From positions 60,892 through 124,891 of the forward strand of contig CALBZW010000018.1 in NCBI GenBank assembly GCA_937889535.1: a DNA stretch of 64,000 nt, given 5' to 3'. The translations under genes were made by a program, and so were the position numbers. Each line of letters opens with the position of its first letter. The first letter of the stretch is position 1. This DNA comes from an uncultured Candidatus Saccharibacteria bacterium. GTDB lineage: Bacteria > Patescibacteriota > Saccharimonadia > Saccharimonadales > Saccharimonadaceae. Below the pieces are notes generated by a model. That model was not told where the DNA came from, searched no databases, and saw only the letters and a program-made list of their open reading frames with translations. Below are positions 50,889 through 59,495 of the stretch, one piece after another.

Positions 50889-50997
50889 AAAAACCTCTCC
50901 TTTCTGGGTATTTGTGCGATTATAGCGCTGTTTGCGCATCACATCAAGTCGTTTATGCCTTTGTTATCTGTTTGTTAATAATATCATTTTCTTAGAG

Positions 50998-51021
50998 AGT
51001 CTGCCCACTATGGGGCAGACT
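50998..51021 (-). terminator. Hairpin between DUF4314 and recombinase genes
   Basis: AGTCTGCCC / GGGCAGACT with a 6-nt loop; no T run, so possibly an attenuator or RNA-processing site. Confidence 0.45.
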
Positions 51022-51071
51022 AATCTGTCTAGTAGCGTTTGTTTGCCACGTTTAAGGTACTGGTGTAAGAA

Positions 51072-51302
51072 TTATAGTTTCTTCACCTGGTCTTCGCCAT
51101 ATACGATGCCAAGCCCAGAACCTGAGTCCCAGTCCACGAATACCGTTGCAGCATCGTCGACAAAGCGGACCGTGCCTCTGTCACCGGGTTTTAGGCGGGA
51201 GTACGGGTTCTCCATTTGGATAAGTTCTATCCGTGTGCCTTTAGGATACATTTTCCGTACCCGTTCCACTGTTTCTCGGCTGGGGAATCCGTTATTTGCC
51301 AT
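51072..51302 (-). CDS. DUF4314-type protein
   Basis: 76 residues from MANNGFPSRETVERVRKMYP. The sequence GTRIELIQMENPYSRLKPGD and TVRFVDDAATVFVDWDSGSG is that of the DUF4314 family, common on Firmicutes ICEs, function unknown. AGGAGG lies upstream of the ATG. The first residues overlap the end of the upstream gene. Confidence 0.75.
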   Translation of the reverse strand: MANNGFPSRETVERVRKMYPKGTRIELIQMENPYSRLKPGDRGTVRFVDDAATVFVDWDSGSGLGIVYGEDQVKKL

Positions 51303-52293
51303 AAGCGTCGCCTCCTTCATCTTCCTTTTGCGGTTCGGTCTCCGCAGTATCCGCTTCCTCCAGCGGCATCGTAAGCTCCTGCTCCGTTGAAGTCGCTGCT
51401 TCGGCTGGGTTTGGCGGAATTGTGGCCGCTGTGTTCCGCTCCGGCTTATGTCCAGATTTCCAGCTGGCATTGCCGCTAAGGTTGCGCAGCAGGATTTTCC
51501 GGGCGGTTTTATATTCATCGCCGATAAATCCCAGCCGGATGAGGAACAGGCGCATCGTAAACTTCTCATTTTCTATTGGTTTTTCTGTGGCCGTTACCCG
51601 TTTCTGTTCTTTTGCCATTTTGCAGATGGCGGTAACCAGATGGCTGTAAGCGTCAGCTTCTCCATCCAGCCCATGGAGTGTAAACCATGGGAAAGTGATT
51701 TTGCCGTTCTTTTCTACAATCGGTAAACTGTCAGCTTCAAGTGCTTTTTCCAGCACCGTCTTTTTGCTGGCCACGATTTTCCTGATGTTTTCCTTTGCCT
51801 CTGGGGTGAACCCGGTATCGGGAACCTCAATTGTCAGGATATCCGACGATTCGGCATTGATTGCCTCTGTACTGGCTGTATTTTCCGTTACTACCGTATC
51901 AGCTGTCGTCTCAATACTTGCTTCTACCTCGTCTGCCTCAAGTGGGGCTTCTGCTACAGCGGTAGAATTATCCGTTGCAGCGGTGTTTTCTGTCGTGGCT
52001 TCGGCTTCATCCACATCATTTACATTTTCCTCTAAGGTTTCATTATCAGCTTCATTACTAACGATTTCCGCCACAAAGCCACGTTCCTGCAAATCGCTGA
52101 TAAGCACCGCCGCAAAGTCGGGATGGATATTGCTGTTGTATGACAATATGCCGTTTCGGTCTACGGTATAATCCCCGACCGTATAGGCAAAACTTGGCGC
52201 GCCCTGGTAAACAGCAGGCTTGTCCAATATCTGGCTGGCAGCCTCCAACAAGGGTTTCCGGCCGCTACCACTTAAGTTGTAATTGTATCGCAT
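51292..52293 (-). CDS. ICE virulence-type protein with repetitive acidic middle
   Basis: 333 residues. N-terminal 80 residues (MRYNYNLSGSGRKPLLEAAS, then YQGAPSFAYTVGDYTVDRNG and DLQERGFVAEI) match a family annotated as virulence protein on Clostridia ICEs. The middle (80-160) is Glu/Thr/Ala-rich. The C-terminal FTMRLFLIRLGFIGDEYKTA...NASWKSG motif also ends the amidoligase two genes away. AAAGGAG precedes the ATG. Function unknown. Confidence 0.65.
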   Translation of the reverse strand: MRYNYNLSGSGRKPLLEAASQILDKPAVYQGAPSFAYTVGDYTVDRNGILSYNSNIHPDFAAVLISDLQERGFVAEIVSNEADNETLEENVNDVDEAEATTENTAATDNSTAVAEAPLEADEVEASIETTADTVVTENTASTEAINAESSDILTIEVPDTGFTPEAKENIRKIVASKKTVLEKALEADSLPIVEKNGKITFPWFTLHGLDGEADAYSHLVTAICKMAKEQKRVTATEKPIENEKFTMRLFLIRLGFIGDEYKTARKILLRNLSGNASWKSGHKPERNTAATIPPNPAEAATSTEQELTMPLEEADTAETEPQKEDEGGDAYGK

Positions 52294-52389
52294 ATTTTTG
52301 CTCCTTTCGTTTTATTACACACATCTATCACTCTGTTCGCTTCACAAAGCAAGTCTTGTTTTTAGCTGAACAATATGGTGTGGCATGTG

Positions 52390-52575
52390 TTATTCCGCTG
52401 GAGCCTCGCCAGTAAAGAGATAATTAACATATTCTTTCCGGTGTTCTTCCAGATAAATTACTAACTCAAAATAATTTTCCCGGTTTGCGATCCACTGCAC
52501 CATGTTCACATCCAGCATATTGGTTTCTCCGCTCCTGCGGATGGCTTCAATCTGGGTCTTAACAGTCTCGGTCAT
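52390..52575 (-). CDS. DUF5049 protein
   Basis: 61 residues from MTETVKTQIEAIRRSGETNM. The pattern (I..IR.SGxTNMLD...VQWIA...NYFELV.YLEEHR.EYVNYLFTGE) is DUF5049, found on Firmicutes ICEs. The start at 52575 sits 8 bases after AGGAGG. Possible upstream starts exist but have poor spacing. Related to the gene at 55.8 kb. Confidence 0.75.
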   Translation of the reverse strand: MTETVKTQIEAIRRSGETNMLDVNMVQWIANRENYFELVIYLEEHRKEYVNYLFTGEAPAE

Positions 52576-53065
52576 AGCCATCACCTCCTCCCTGATACTT
52601 TTTGGCGAGATATCCCTCCCATACCGAGTTCAGTACGCCTTGGCGCAGGATTTTGATGTCAAACCCAGCAGATTCATATCCCTGCCGGATGGTCTCAAAG
52701 TAACTGCGTGACGGGGTGTCGTAAGGGTGTTTTGCTGCGTTCATGATATAAATCATGGCAGACATCCGCTTACCGCTTACGGAGATTCTTAGCATTTCTT
52801 TCCGGTAAAAGCTGGGATAACCCTCATAGAGGTCAAGATTATGCTCATCGTTTGGCTGTAACCGCCAGACTAGCACCGGCACTTTGCCTCCTTCCTGTTT
52901 TTCTACAGTCGCTACTGCTGTGCCTTTACCCCGGAACATCAGCCGGAAGTTATGTAGATGGGTTTTACTGACAACTTCCGCAGTGGGGCAGCGTCTTGCC
53001 ATCTGTTCAAGGTTGAGGTTGGAGCCGTAGGCGATATACAGGCGTTCGTTTTTCTTATTGCTCAT
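52559..53065 (-). CDS. Gamma-glutamylcyclotransferase-family protein
   Basis: 168 residues from MSNKKNERLYIAYGSNLNLE. The GGCT signature YGSNL is followed by MARRCPTAEVVSKTHLHNFR and the catalytic-Glu region LDLYEGYPSFYRKEM. GGCT cyclises gamma-glutamyl peptides. It overlaps the amidoligase gene in front of it, with GGAGG before the ATG, so the two are cotranslated; amidoligase-GGCT pairs are known and suggest a peptide or glutamyl-modification cycle. Confidence 0.8.
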   Translation of the reverse strand: MSNKKNERLYIAYGSNLNLEQMARRCPTAEVVSKTHLHNFRLMFRGKGTAVATVEKQEGGKVPVLVWRLQPNDEHNLDLYEGYPSFYRKEMLRISVSGKRMSAMIYIMNAAKHPYDTPSRSYFETIRQGYESAGFDIKILRQGVLNSVWEGYLAKKYQGGGDGYDRDC

Positions 53066-54017
53066 TCTGACTTCCTCCGTTCTGTGTGTTTCTGGTATTG
53101 ATATGGCTTCTGACATTTTCTCGTGAACCGTACCGCCAAGCAGCGTTGCCATCTAAGTGCTGATACAGATGTTCCCGGCAACTCTTGAATTCGTCACCAA
53201 TAAATCCGATGCGGTTCAGCCACACCCTCATAGCAAACTTCTCATTTTCCTCCTGGACTTTCCGGTAACTGGCGCTTTTCTGTGTCAACGCCTGATGATT
53301 GAGCGCGAGTGCCAGCACGATATATGCCCGGATCTTTCCGGCATGAAGCGTACTGTTGAACCCCCTCAGTTCCACCGTGTGGTTGCCATGGAAGAAACTG
53401 TGCAGGTTAAGAAAATGATAGCGGCTCTGGTGATAGTGACCATTGCGGCTGCCGGAGTAATTCTCATACCAGATTGATTCGATTTGCCTTAGCGTTTTTG
53501 GCTTCGCCTGGTTCATCCGTTCTACCAGATAGGCGTCCATTTTCTTACAATAGCGCATCCGCTCCGGCGCAATTTGTAGCGCTTTGTAAAGCAGGTCATT
53601 ATGCGCGTAGATGATATTCACGAAATTGCGGATGCTCCGTGGCGTATGGCTGGCTCCGTCGAGATGGATGTGGATGCCGCAGGACTTATTCGCAAATCCC
53701 CCAGCTTTTCTCAGCCTTCTCGCGAGAGCCTGTATCATGTCAATATCCTTCCGATATGACAGAATCGGGCTGACCAGCTCCACGCTGTAGTTACTGCCAG
53801 CGGACACCGTCCTCCGTCCATCCTTTTTCTGACAGTTAATACTGCCGTCGTACATCAGTTTCCAGATACGCCCATCGGGTGTGGTGATTTTCTGGGTATC
53901 GTAATAATCCCCGGTAATCGTAGCAGTGCCGCCGAGATAATGTGCGACAGTTTCTGCTGCCTTTTCCCGGCTAATTCCGGTAAACTCGATCTCCAGACCG
54001 AACTGTTTAGTAAACAT
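53055..54017 (-). CDS. Amidoligase (AmidoLig_2-type)
   Basis: 320 residues from MFTKQFGLEIEFTGISREKA. The core motifs of this COOH-NH2 ligase family are visible: GLEIEFTG (metal/ATP-binding Glu pair), DGSINCQ, ELVSPIL and CGIHIHLDG. Amidoligases of this type join amino groups to carboxylates, perhaps glutamate to proteins. The last 40 residues share the FxMRxxLxRxGFIGDExK motif with the gene two downstream. GAAAGGAGGG precedes the ATG. Confidence 0.8.
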   Translation of the reverse strand: MFTKQFGLEIEFTGISREKAAETVAHYLGGTATITGDYYDTQKITTPDGRIWKLMYDGSINCQKKDGRRTVSAGSNYSVELVSPILSYRKDIDMIQALARRLRKAGGFANKSCGIHIHLDGASHTPRSIRNFVNIIYAHNDLLYKALQIAPERMRYCKKMDAYLVERMNQAKPKTLRQIESIWYENYSGSRNGHYHQSRYHFLNLHSFFHGNHTVELRGFNSTLHAGKIRAYIVLALALNHQALTQKSASYRKVQEENEKFAMRVWLNRIGFIGDEFKSCREHLYQHLDGNAAWRYGSRENVRSHINTRNTQNGGSQNEQ

Positions 54018-54059
54018 TTGCCCTCCTTTCTTGCGATTGTAGCGCAGAGCAGGGGGCAT

Positions 54060-54096
54060 CTACGATGCACCCCTAAACTTCAGGTGCGCATCGTAG
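54060..54096. repeat. Inverted repeat ahead of the amidoligase gene
   Basis: CTACGATGC / GCATCGTAG with an interrupted inner stem. It lies upstream of the amidoligase start, so may be a regulatory hairpin. Confidence 0.45.
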
Positions 54097-54105
54097 TCGC
54101 AATGT

Positions 54106-54207
54106 TTATTTCGTGTTTATGTTACTCTTATTTTTTAACCTCCTTCCTGCCCTGATAGTGGCTGTTATGCTTTGGCGAACTGATAGCAGCCGCTGTCTTT
54201 TGGGCAT
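54106..54207 (-). CDS. Possible small basic protein (33 aa)
   Basis: ATG at 54207 opens 33 residues (MPKRQRLLSVRQSITATIRA then Arg/Lys/Asn-rich). No SD precedes it, so it may be chance. Located between the 74-aa and amidoligase genes, where a gap would otherwise exist. Confidence 0.25.
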   Translation of the reverse strand: MPKRQRLLSVRQSITATIRAGRRLKNKSNINTK

Positions 54208-54240
54208 TATTTGTATAAATAGGGGAATGCAGAATCGGCG

Positions 54241-54465
54241 CTATGTCATCGCATCCCCCTTTCTGGTTTCTGGAAAAGATATTGTTGCTTGGGGTTCTGT
54301 TAGAACTGCTGCTTCATTGACAGCTTCTTTTCTTTTTGCATTATCTAGTGCGATAGCAATCAAAACACGGCCCAATTTTTCTATATCTGGCTCTTCCCTA
54401 AACTCCGGCGTAACAGATACATTATGTGAGGACATTGGACGTCCACGTTTCTTTTTTGGTTTCAT
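54241..54465 (-). CDS. Small ICE protein, unknown
   Basis: 74 residues, basic at the start (MKPKKKRGRPMSSHNVSVTP), then helical. The AT-hook-like GRP may bind DNA, but no family was recognised. Its ATG overlaps the C5 methylase stop (ATGA), so it is cotranslated with the C5 methylase. Confidence 0.55.
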   Translation of the reverse strand: MKPKKKRGRPMSSHNVSVTPEFREEPDIEKLGRVLIAIALDNAKRKEAVNEAAVLTEPQATISFPETRKGDAMT

Positions 54466-55679
54466 GTTGTCTCCTTTTCTGCTCCTGCCGCCTCCATAAT
54501 AGCCGCGTGTGCGGTTTTCAGGCGAAGACCGAGGGCGTGTACGACATTGACGGTTACGGCGTTTCCGGCTTGTTTGTAGGCTTGAGTATCGGAATCTACG
54601 GAGAGGAACTTATCAATCTGTAGTTCAGAAAAACCTTGTAAGCGGAAACATTCCCGCGGAGTGAGGCGGCGGATACGCAAATTGGGTGTGACTACGCCTT
54701 GCGAACTGCCCGTATCAAGTGTATGAGCGATGTTCTTGCCTACTCGCCCCCGGCGCGTATTTTGCTCTGCAAAACTCAGGTCTATGGAGTCCCCCGGATG
54801 GGCAGCCTTACAGCCGGATTTGGTGGCTTCTTTTATCATCAGTACGCCGTGGCGGTCTTGGGAGGTGAGGGTAAACATCGGCTCATTTTCTGACTTGATG
54901 CGCCTGCCATTCTGCCGCACTTTTTTCCGCTCCGGGTTAAGCACGGCATGAGTCCCTGTTTTTTGTGTATCTTCTTCCACGGGAGTTTCGGAAACTGCAT
55001 ATAGTCCTGTCCTTCCGCCAATTCCGCCGGATTTGGCAAGTAGTGTCTTTCCAACCCCAGACGGATCATATACCCGCGAATCCTGCCGCCCGTCTATGAG
55101 GCACTTAAGAGTTTCCGGGTTTGTTCCTCGGAAAGGTAGTATCTTTCCGGCACATCCGGGGTTAAGATATCCGACAATGTACACCCGGCGTCTGGACTGG
55201 GGAACGCCAAAATCTTTGCTGTTAAGCACCTGGAATTCGACACTGTACCCCAGGTCGCAAAGCGTATCGAGGATGGCCGCAAATGTCCGGCCTTGGTCAT
55301 GCGATAGCAGTCCTGGGACGTTTTCAAGGAGAAGATACGGAGGCCGTCTTTCTCGAGCCAGTCTGGCAATCTCAAAGAAGATAGTACCTCTGGCATCGTC
55401 AAATCCTTTTCTCCTGCCAGCGACAGAAAATGCCTGGCAGGGGAATCCTCCACAGAGTAAATCGAATTCTGGCATGGTTTCTGGGTTGATTTCTCTTGCG
55501 TCTTCATAAAACACCTCGTTTTCTTTGATATTGTACGCCGCCCGGTATGCTTTTTCTGCGTATTTGTCAATCTCTGAGTGGCCGATGCAGGTAAACCCGC
55601 CGGCTCGCTCCAGCCCGGCGCGGAACCCGCCGATGCCGGAGAATATGTCAAAGAACCGGATATCCTTATGTATTGTCAT
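54462..55679 (-). CDS. DNA (cytosine-5) methyltransferase
   Basis: 405 residues. C5-methylase motifs in order: FFDIFSGIGGFRAGLERAGG (I), GGFPCQAFSVAG with catalytic Cys near 80 (IV), ENVPGLL (VI), QSRRRVYIVG (VIII), and the C-terminal RLTPRECFRLQGF. No restriction endonuclease is adjacent. ATG at 55679 preferred, with AAGGAAG at good spacing; an alternative lies six bases upstream. Likely protects element DNA in new hosts. Confidence 0.92.
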   Translation of the reverse strand: MTIHKDIRFFDIFSGIGGFRAGLERAGGFTCIGHSEIDKYAEKAYRAAYNIKENEVFYEDAREINPETMPEFDLLCGGFPCQAFSVAGRRKGFDDARGTIFFEIARLARERRPPYLLLENVPGLLSHDQGRTFAAILDTLCDLGYSVEFQVLNSKDFGVPQSRRRVYIVGYLNPGCAGKILPFRGTNPETLKCLIDGRQDSRVYDPSGVGKTLLAKSGGIGGRTGLYAVSETPVEEDTQKTGTHAVLNPERKKVRQNGRRIKSENEPMFTLTSQDRHGVLMIKEATKSGCKAAHPGDSIDLSFAEQNTRRGRVGKNIAHTLDTGSSQGVVTPNLRIRRLTPRECFRLQGFSELQIDKFLSVDSDTQAYKQAGNAVTVNVVHALGLRLKTAHAAIMEAAGAEKETT

Positions 55680-55795
55680 GGGCATTCTTCCTTTCGTAAA
55701 TTTGTTATTTTTAGATGCGCCTGGGCGCTTGGCGCAGTTAAGCTGGCAGAGCAGGCTCTTTTGCGTGCGGCACCGTCTGTATGCTGTCGTTTTTG

Positions 55796-56008
55796 TTACA
55801 CTCCTTCCTTATCCCCGGTTAGGATAAAATGCTTATAATCCGGCCAGTTTTTCCTGTCAGACAAGTAGTCTGCAAGCTCATGGCAACCCTCGCGGTCTGC
55901 GATGCGCATCACGGCATGACAGTCAAGCATATTCATTCCAGTGTTGTAGTTTACGCTGTAAATCTGCTCCTCTATGGCTGGTGTTATTTGGTTCTTTGCT
56001 GTGTCCAT
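55796..56008 (-). CDS. DUF5049-like small protein
   Basis: 70 residues from MDTAKNQITPAIEEQIYSVN. The pattern IYSV...GMNMLDCHAVMRIADREGCHELADYL...FILTGD parallels the DUF5049 protein at 52.4 kb, so the two are paralogues or a shared ICE fold. GAAGGAG precedes this ATG; an upstream in-frame start is unsupported. Confidence 0.65.
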   Translation of the reverse strand: MDTAKNQITPAIEEQIYSVNYNTGMNMLDCHAVMRIADREGCHELADYLSDRKNWPDYKHFILTGDKEGV

Positions 56009-56132
56009 ATAGGCTCCTTCGTTTATTGGTTGATAAAAATTACAGCTGACAGGGTTGCTTCCACATAAAGCCTGCTTATGCCACTTAACTGTGCCAAGCA
56101 CCCAGGGGCTTCATGGGATTTATAATTGCTGC

Positions 56133-57092
56133 TTAGCACAATGTATTCTCGTCCCCGCCGTCATGAATCAGCTGTGCCAACTCCTCCAAAGTTATCACCG
56201 CAAAGAGTTTGGGCTGCCGGATAAATGCGCTTCGGATGTGGGAGAGCAGATGTTCCTTGCGTTTTATGCTTGGTACGATCCAAACGGTTAAGGGGAACAT
56301 ATCGTACTCTTTCTGCTCCAGTCCGCTGCGGTAGTATTTGTGGTACTTCTGACATTTTTCTATCACTTTGGCTGGCGACTCCGTATCAAGGTCAACCTCG
56401 AAGAAGTAGCGGTCTTCATATTCTTCCGATACCACAGCCGCATATAAATCCGGCTTCAAAGAAACGTGTTTGCCAAGCTCACTGTAAGCCCTCCAGCATT
56501 CCGGCTCTGGCTGTAATGCCATGAGCCGGGTTTTACCGTTCCGGCAGAGTTCCGCAAGCTGGATGGATACTTCCGCCACCGCCAGTGTATGCGCTAAGTA
56601 GTAAGGGGACGGTTCAAAAAAGCGTTTGCCGGGATATGCTTTGTGGTCGTGCAGTCTCAGCAGCCGCTCTCCGGCGTGGGTCGTATGCCAGACAAGGGAA
56701 GATGACCCCGCCCTCACCCCACCGATCCTCCGGGAGAGGCTGTGGATCAGTCCAAACTCATCCAGCTTTTTGAGATTGCGGTTTGCTGCCCGGAGTGCAG
56801 CGGAAGCATTGGCGGCATCGGTAAATAAGAGCCGCTGCACCTGCCCGCTCAGGAGGTAGCGGTGCCGCTGGATGGCGAGCAGGATGTCCTTGTCGCGTGT
56901 GCTGAGCCTGGCGTCAAGGCTGATGAGCTGCTGCCGGGATAAACGTCGGTGTGGTTCTGGGGCGCCGCCGACAGTAGTGGTGTCCGTAGCGGGTATGGCG
57001 TAGGAATCGCATACCATGTACCGGGAAAAGTCGGGCATGGTGGGCGTTTCCGCTTGTGCTTTCTGCTCCTCGTTCGTCGGTCGGTCCGTCAT
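56133..57092 (-). CDS. Replication-relaxation family protein (MobC-like)
   Basis: 319 residues from MTDRPTNEEQKAQAETPTMP. A winged-helix core (LSTRDKDILLAIQRHRYLLS, then QVQRLLFTDA and LDEFGLIHSLSRR) and a C-terminal PD-(D/E)xK-like strand (FFEVDLDTES) match the replication-relaxation family found beside relaxase and coupling genes on ICEs. AAGGAGG lies before the ATG; overlaps the TraG-like gene by four bases. Confidence 0.75.
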   Translation of the reverse strand: MTDRPTNEEQKAQAETPTMPDFSRYMVCDSYAIPATDTTTVGGAPEPHRRLSRQQLISLDARLSTRDKDILLAIQRHRYLLSGQVQRLLFTDAANASAALRAANRNLKKLDEFGLIHSLSRRIGGVRAGSSSLVWHTTHAGERLLRLHDHKAYPGKRFFEPSPYYLAHTLAVAEVSIQLAELCRNGKTRLMALQPEPECWRAYSELGKHVSLKPDLYAAVVSEEYEDRYFFEVDLDTESPAKVIEKCQKYHKYYRSGLEQKEYDMFPLTVWIVPSIKRKEHLLSHIRSAFIRQPKLFAVITLEELAQLIHDGGDENTLC

Positions 57093-59314
57093 GGTCTTTT
57101 CCTCCTTCCAATTGCCGCATCCTCCCATTCCGGCGGAGCCTCGCCGCCATCACCAAACAGTTTGAGATAGTCTTCTTCCACCTGTTCCGCTGGGATGCCA
57201 TAGGTTGCCTGGCTCATGGCTTTGAGTTCCGCTGCCTCCCTTAAGGCTGGCGGTGGCGGTAAGGTTTTGCCCTGCACCCAGCCAGTATTCCGGCCATTGG
57301 ACTGAATAGATGTATAAATCTGGTAGCGGGGCAGCGCCATAAAATCCTCAACTGTAAGTTCCGGCGCCATTGCCGCCATATCTTTTGCGTCCCGGCTGTT
57401 CAGACCAAACACGATTTTGTTCCTGGCGTTCGCATCTATGCCGGAGCGGATGTTGATTGGCAGTTGGTCGCGGTACTGGTGTGCCAGCGTCAAACCAACA
57501 CCCAAACCTCTCGCCTGCGCCAATGCATCAGATAAATCTGTAGGTAGGCTGAGGTAATCCTGGAGCTCATCAATAAAGATAGAAACAATATGCCGTTTCT
57601 CTGCCGGGATGCCAGCCCGCGATAGTGCCAGCGTCCAAGTCAAACCGACAATCAGACTGCCGATAAGCCTACTGGTCTCCCCGCCAGTAATTCCTTTATT
57701 GAGAGGAACTAATACAATCCGACGTTTATAAAATAAATCCGTCAGCGAGAACTTTGGCTTTGCCTGCCCGAGTATATTCCGAAGTCCTGGTCGTAAAGTC
57801 AGTTGGCGGAGCTTGTTCAGCACTGGAGAAATCTGCGTCCGTTTCTCCGTATCGCGCAATGCCTCAAACTGATCCCAGAAAGGCTTGAGTGCCATGCGGT
57901 CTTTTATATTGGCGGTAATTTTCCGGCGGAAATTCTCGTCCGTCAACAGTGGCAACAGCCATAAAAGCGTGGCATTTTCTGCTTCCACTAGTGTAAGTAA
58001 AGAAGCCGTCAACACATCCTGCGTGTAAATTCCCCAGCTGTCGCTGAATATCTCTTTGAGAACCGAGAGGATAGCATCGGCGATCAGTGACGGGTTGCCA
58101 TAATCTTTGAACGCCAGCGGGTTAAACCCACAGGGGCAAGAGTCTGACGGGTCGATAATTACGACATCCCCCACACGTTCTTCTGGAATACGCATAAGTA
58201 TATCTGTCACCAAATCCGCCTTAGGATCAAGAACTAACACGCTCCTTCCAGCCTTAATATCCGCCAAAATCAGATGAAGCATAGCGGTACTTTTTCCGCT
58301 GCCGGTCGGACCGATCAGATGGCAATGCTCCAAACTATCCCTCGGAGAAATACTCAATTTCTTCGGATTTATGGTGTCCATACTGATAGCAAAAATGCGG
58401 TCAGCCTTTTGGTTGGTCGGGTTTCTGTACCAGCTTGGTGGTAGTGTGAGTTTTGGATGTAGTCCCGGCATTCCGGGCAGTTCTTCCTCCCCAGCCGGCA
58501 ACAGCAAGAAGTTAGCCAGTTCTTTGACTGATAGTATTAGGGGAAAATGCCAAGGCACGTGCGCCGTGTTAAGGTCAGCCGGTTTTACATTTTCTGTCCG
58601 TATCCTTACTCCGGCAGATTCCAACACTTTGAACGCACTCATAATGCTGTTTAGCCGGATGAATGCTCCATCACCAGATATACCGATGCGGATTGCTGCT
58701 TGGAATGTATGCTGTTCCGCTTTTTCTCGAACAGTTTTGCGGCTTTCTGCTGAGGCTTTTTGGGCATCTCCTAGCAAAATCTGTAGCCATGTGGCGTTCG
58801 GATCGACTAGGTTGGCTGGCACCGGGGAAGGAGCGTAGCCCCTCCCCAGCACAATCTGTACTACAGTCTCCGTACCACCTTTATTTTCCGTAAGTGCTGC
58901 TAGTCCTGCTCGGACTACGGCCTGAGTGATATCAGTCTTGAGCGAGAGCGTCGGGTGGCTAATTCTAAGCTGCCGGGCAGTAGTAACTGGTGTGCGTTCG
59001 GCCTCGTCCATAGCATGGAACTGGATATCGCCATGGGCTTTTACCGCTTCTTCTACGTTTCTGATATACCTCGCAGCTACTCCGAGCAAGTAACTTATCT
59101 GTCCGCTTTTACTCCGTACCTCCCAAACCACTGCGCCCCGCGGCGATGTGGCAGCAAGATGCGCCAGCATTTCCCAGACAGCTTCAATCTTGTAAGGTCG
59201 GCTCCAGATAATTTTTTTCCAATTAATATCTTCGATTTGGTGTTTACCCAAGATTACCCACTCCTTTCGGTATTTTTTATACTTCCTCCTACCATTCTCC
59301 CAAATCTTTATCAT
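57089..59314 (-). CDS. TraG/VirD4-type type IV coupling ATPase
   Basis: 741 residues. Walker A GPTGSGKSTAMLHLILADIK near residue 335, Walker B region FIDELQDYLSLP near 580, and VLDPKADLVTDIL after the P-loop are typical of the coupling protein that links relaxosome to the mating channel. The N-terminal 300 residues are a conserved exterior-type domain. No N-terminal membrane helices are seen, but a 66-aa membrane protein gene overlaps its 5' end and may supply the anchor (inference). GGAGG precedes the ATG. Confidence 0.85.
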   Translation of the reverse strand: MIKIWENGRRKYKKYRKEWVILGKHQIEDINWKKIIWSRPYKIEAVWEMLAHLAATSPRGAVVWEVRSKSGQISYLLGVAARYIRNVEEAVKAHGDIQFHAMDEAERTPVTTARQLRISHPTLSLKTDITQAVVRAGLAALTENKGGTETVVQIVLGRGYAPSPVPANLVDPNATWLQILLGDAQKASAESRKTVREKAEQHTFQAAIRIGISGDGAFIRLNSIMSAFKVLESAGVRIRTENVKPADLNTAHVPWHFPLILSVKELANFLLLPAGEEELPGMPGLHPKLTLPPSWYRNPTNQKADRIFAISMDTINPKKLSISPRDSLEHCHLIGPTGSGKSTAMLHLILADIKAGRSVLVLDPKADLVTDILMRIPEERVGDVVIIDPSDSCPCGFNPLAFKDYGNPSLIADAILSVLKEIFSDSWGIYTQDVLTASLLTLVEAENATLLWLLPLLTDENFRRKITANIKDRMALKPFWDQFEALRDTEKRTQISPVLNKLRQLTLRPGLRNILGQAKPKFSLTDLFYKRRIVLVPLNKGITGGETSRLIGSLIVGLTWTLALSRAGIPAEKRHIVSIFIDELQDYLSLPTDLSDALAQARGLGVGLTLAHQYRDQLPINIRSGIDANARNKIVFGLNSRDAKDMAAMAPELTVEDFMALPRYQIYTSIQSNGRNTGWVQGKTLPPPPALREAAELKAMSQATYGIPAEQVEEDYLKLFGDGGEAPPEWEDAAIGRRKRP

Positions 59315-59489
59315 GCTTGTGCCTCCAGATACGGAAACCGATTATGGCGATAGCGACGATGATTGCAATGGCGAGCAGCACTGGCCAGATTTCCAGAATC
59401 CATCCGACTGCGGTTTTGATGAGAAAAGCGGCAAGCGCCAGCATGAAGGCGGCTTCCAAAATCTGTGTGATTAGGTTTTTGGGATACAT
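59289..59489 (-). CDS. Small membrane protein, possible coupling-protein partner
   Basis: 66 residues with two hydrophobic helices (9-26 and 32-52) and a charged C-terminus (RHKHDKDLGEW). It overlaps the TraG-like start by 26 bases. The split of a membrane anchor from a TraG-like ATPase is plausible but unproven. Confidence 0.6.
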   Translation of the reverse strand: MYPKNLITQILEAAFMLALAAFLIKTAVGWILEIWPVLLAIAIIVAIAIIGFRIWRHKHDKDLGEW

Positions 59490-59495
59490 CCATCA

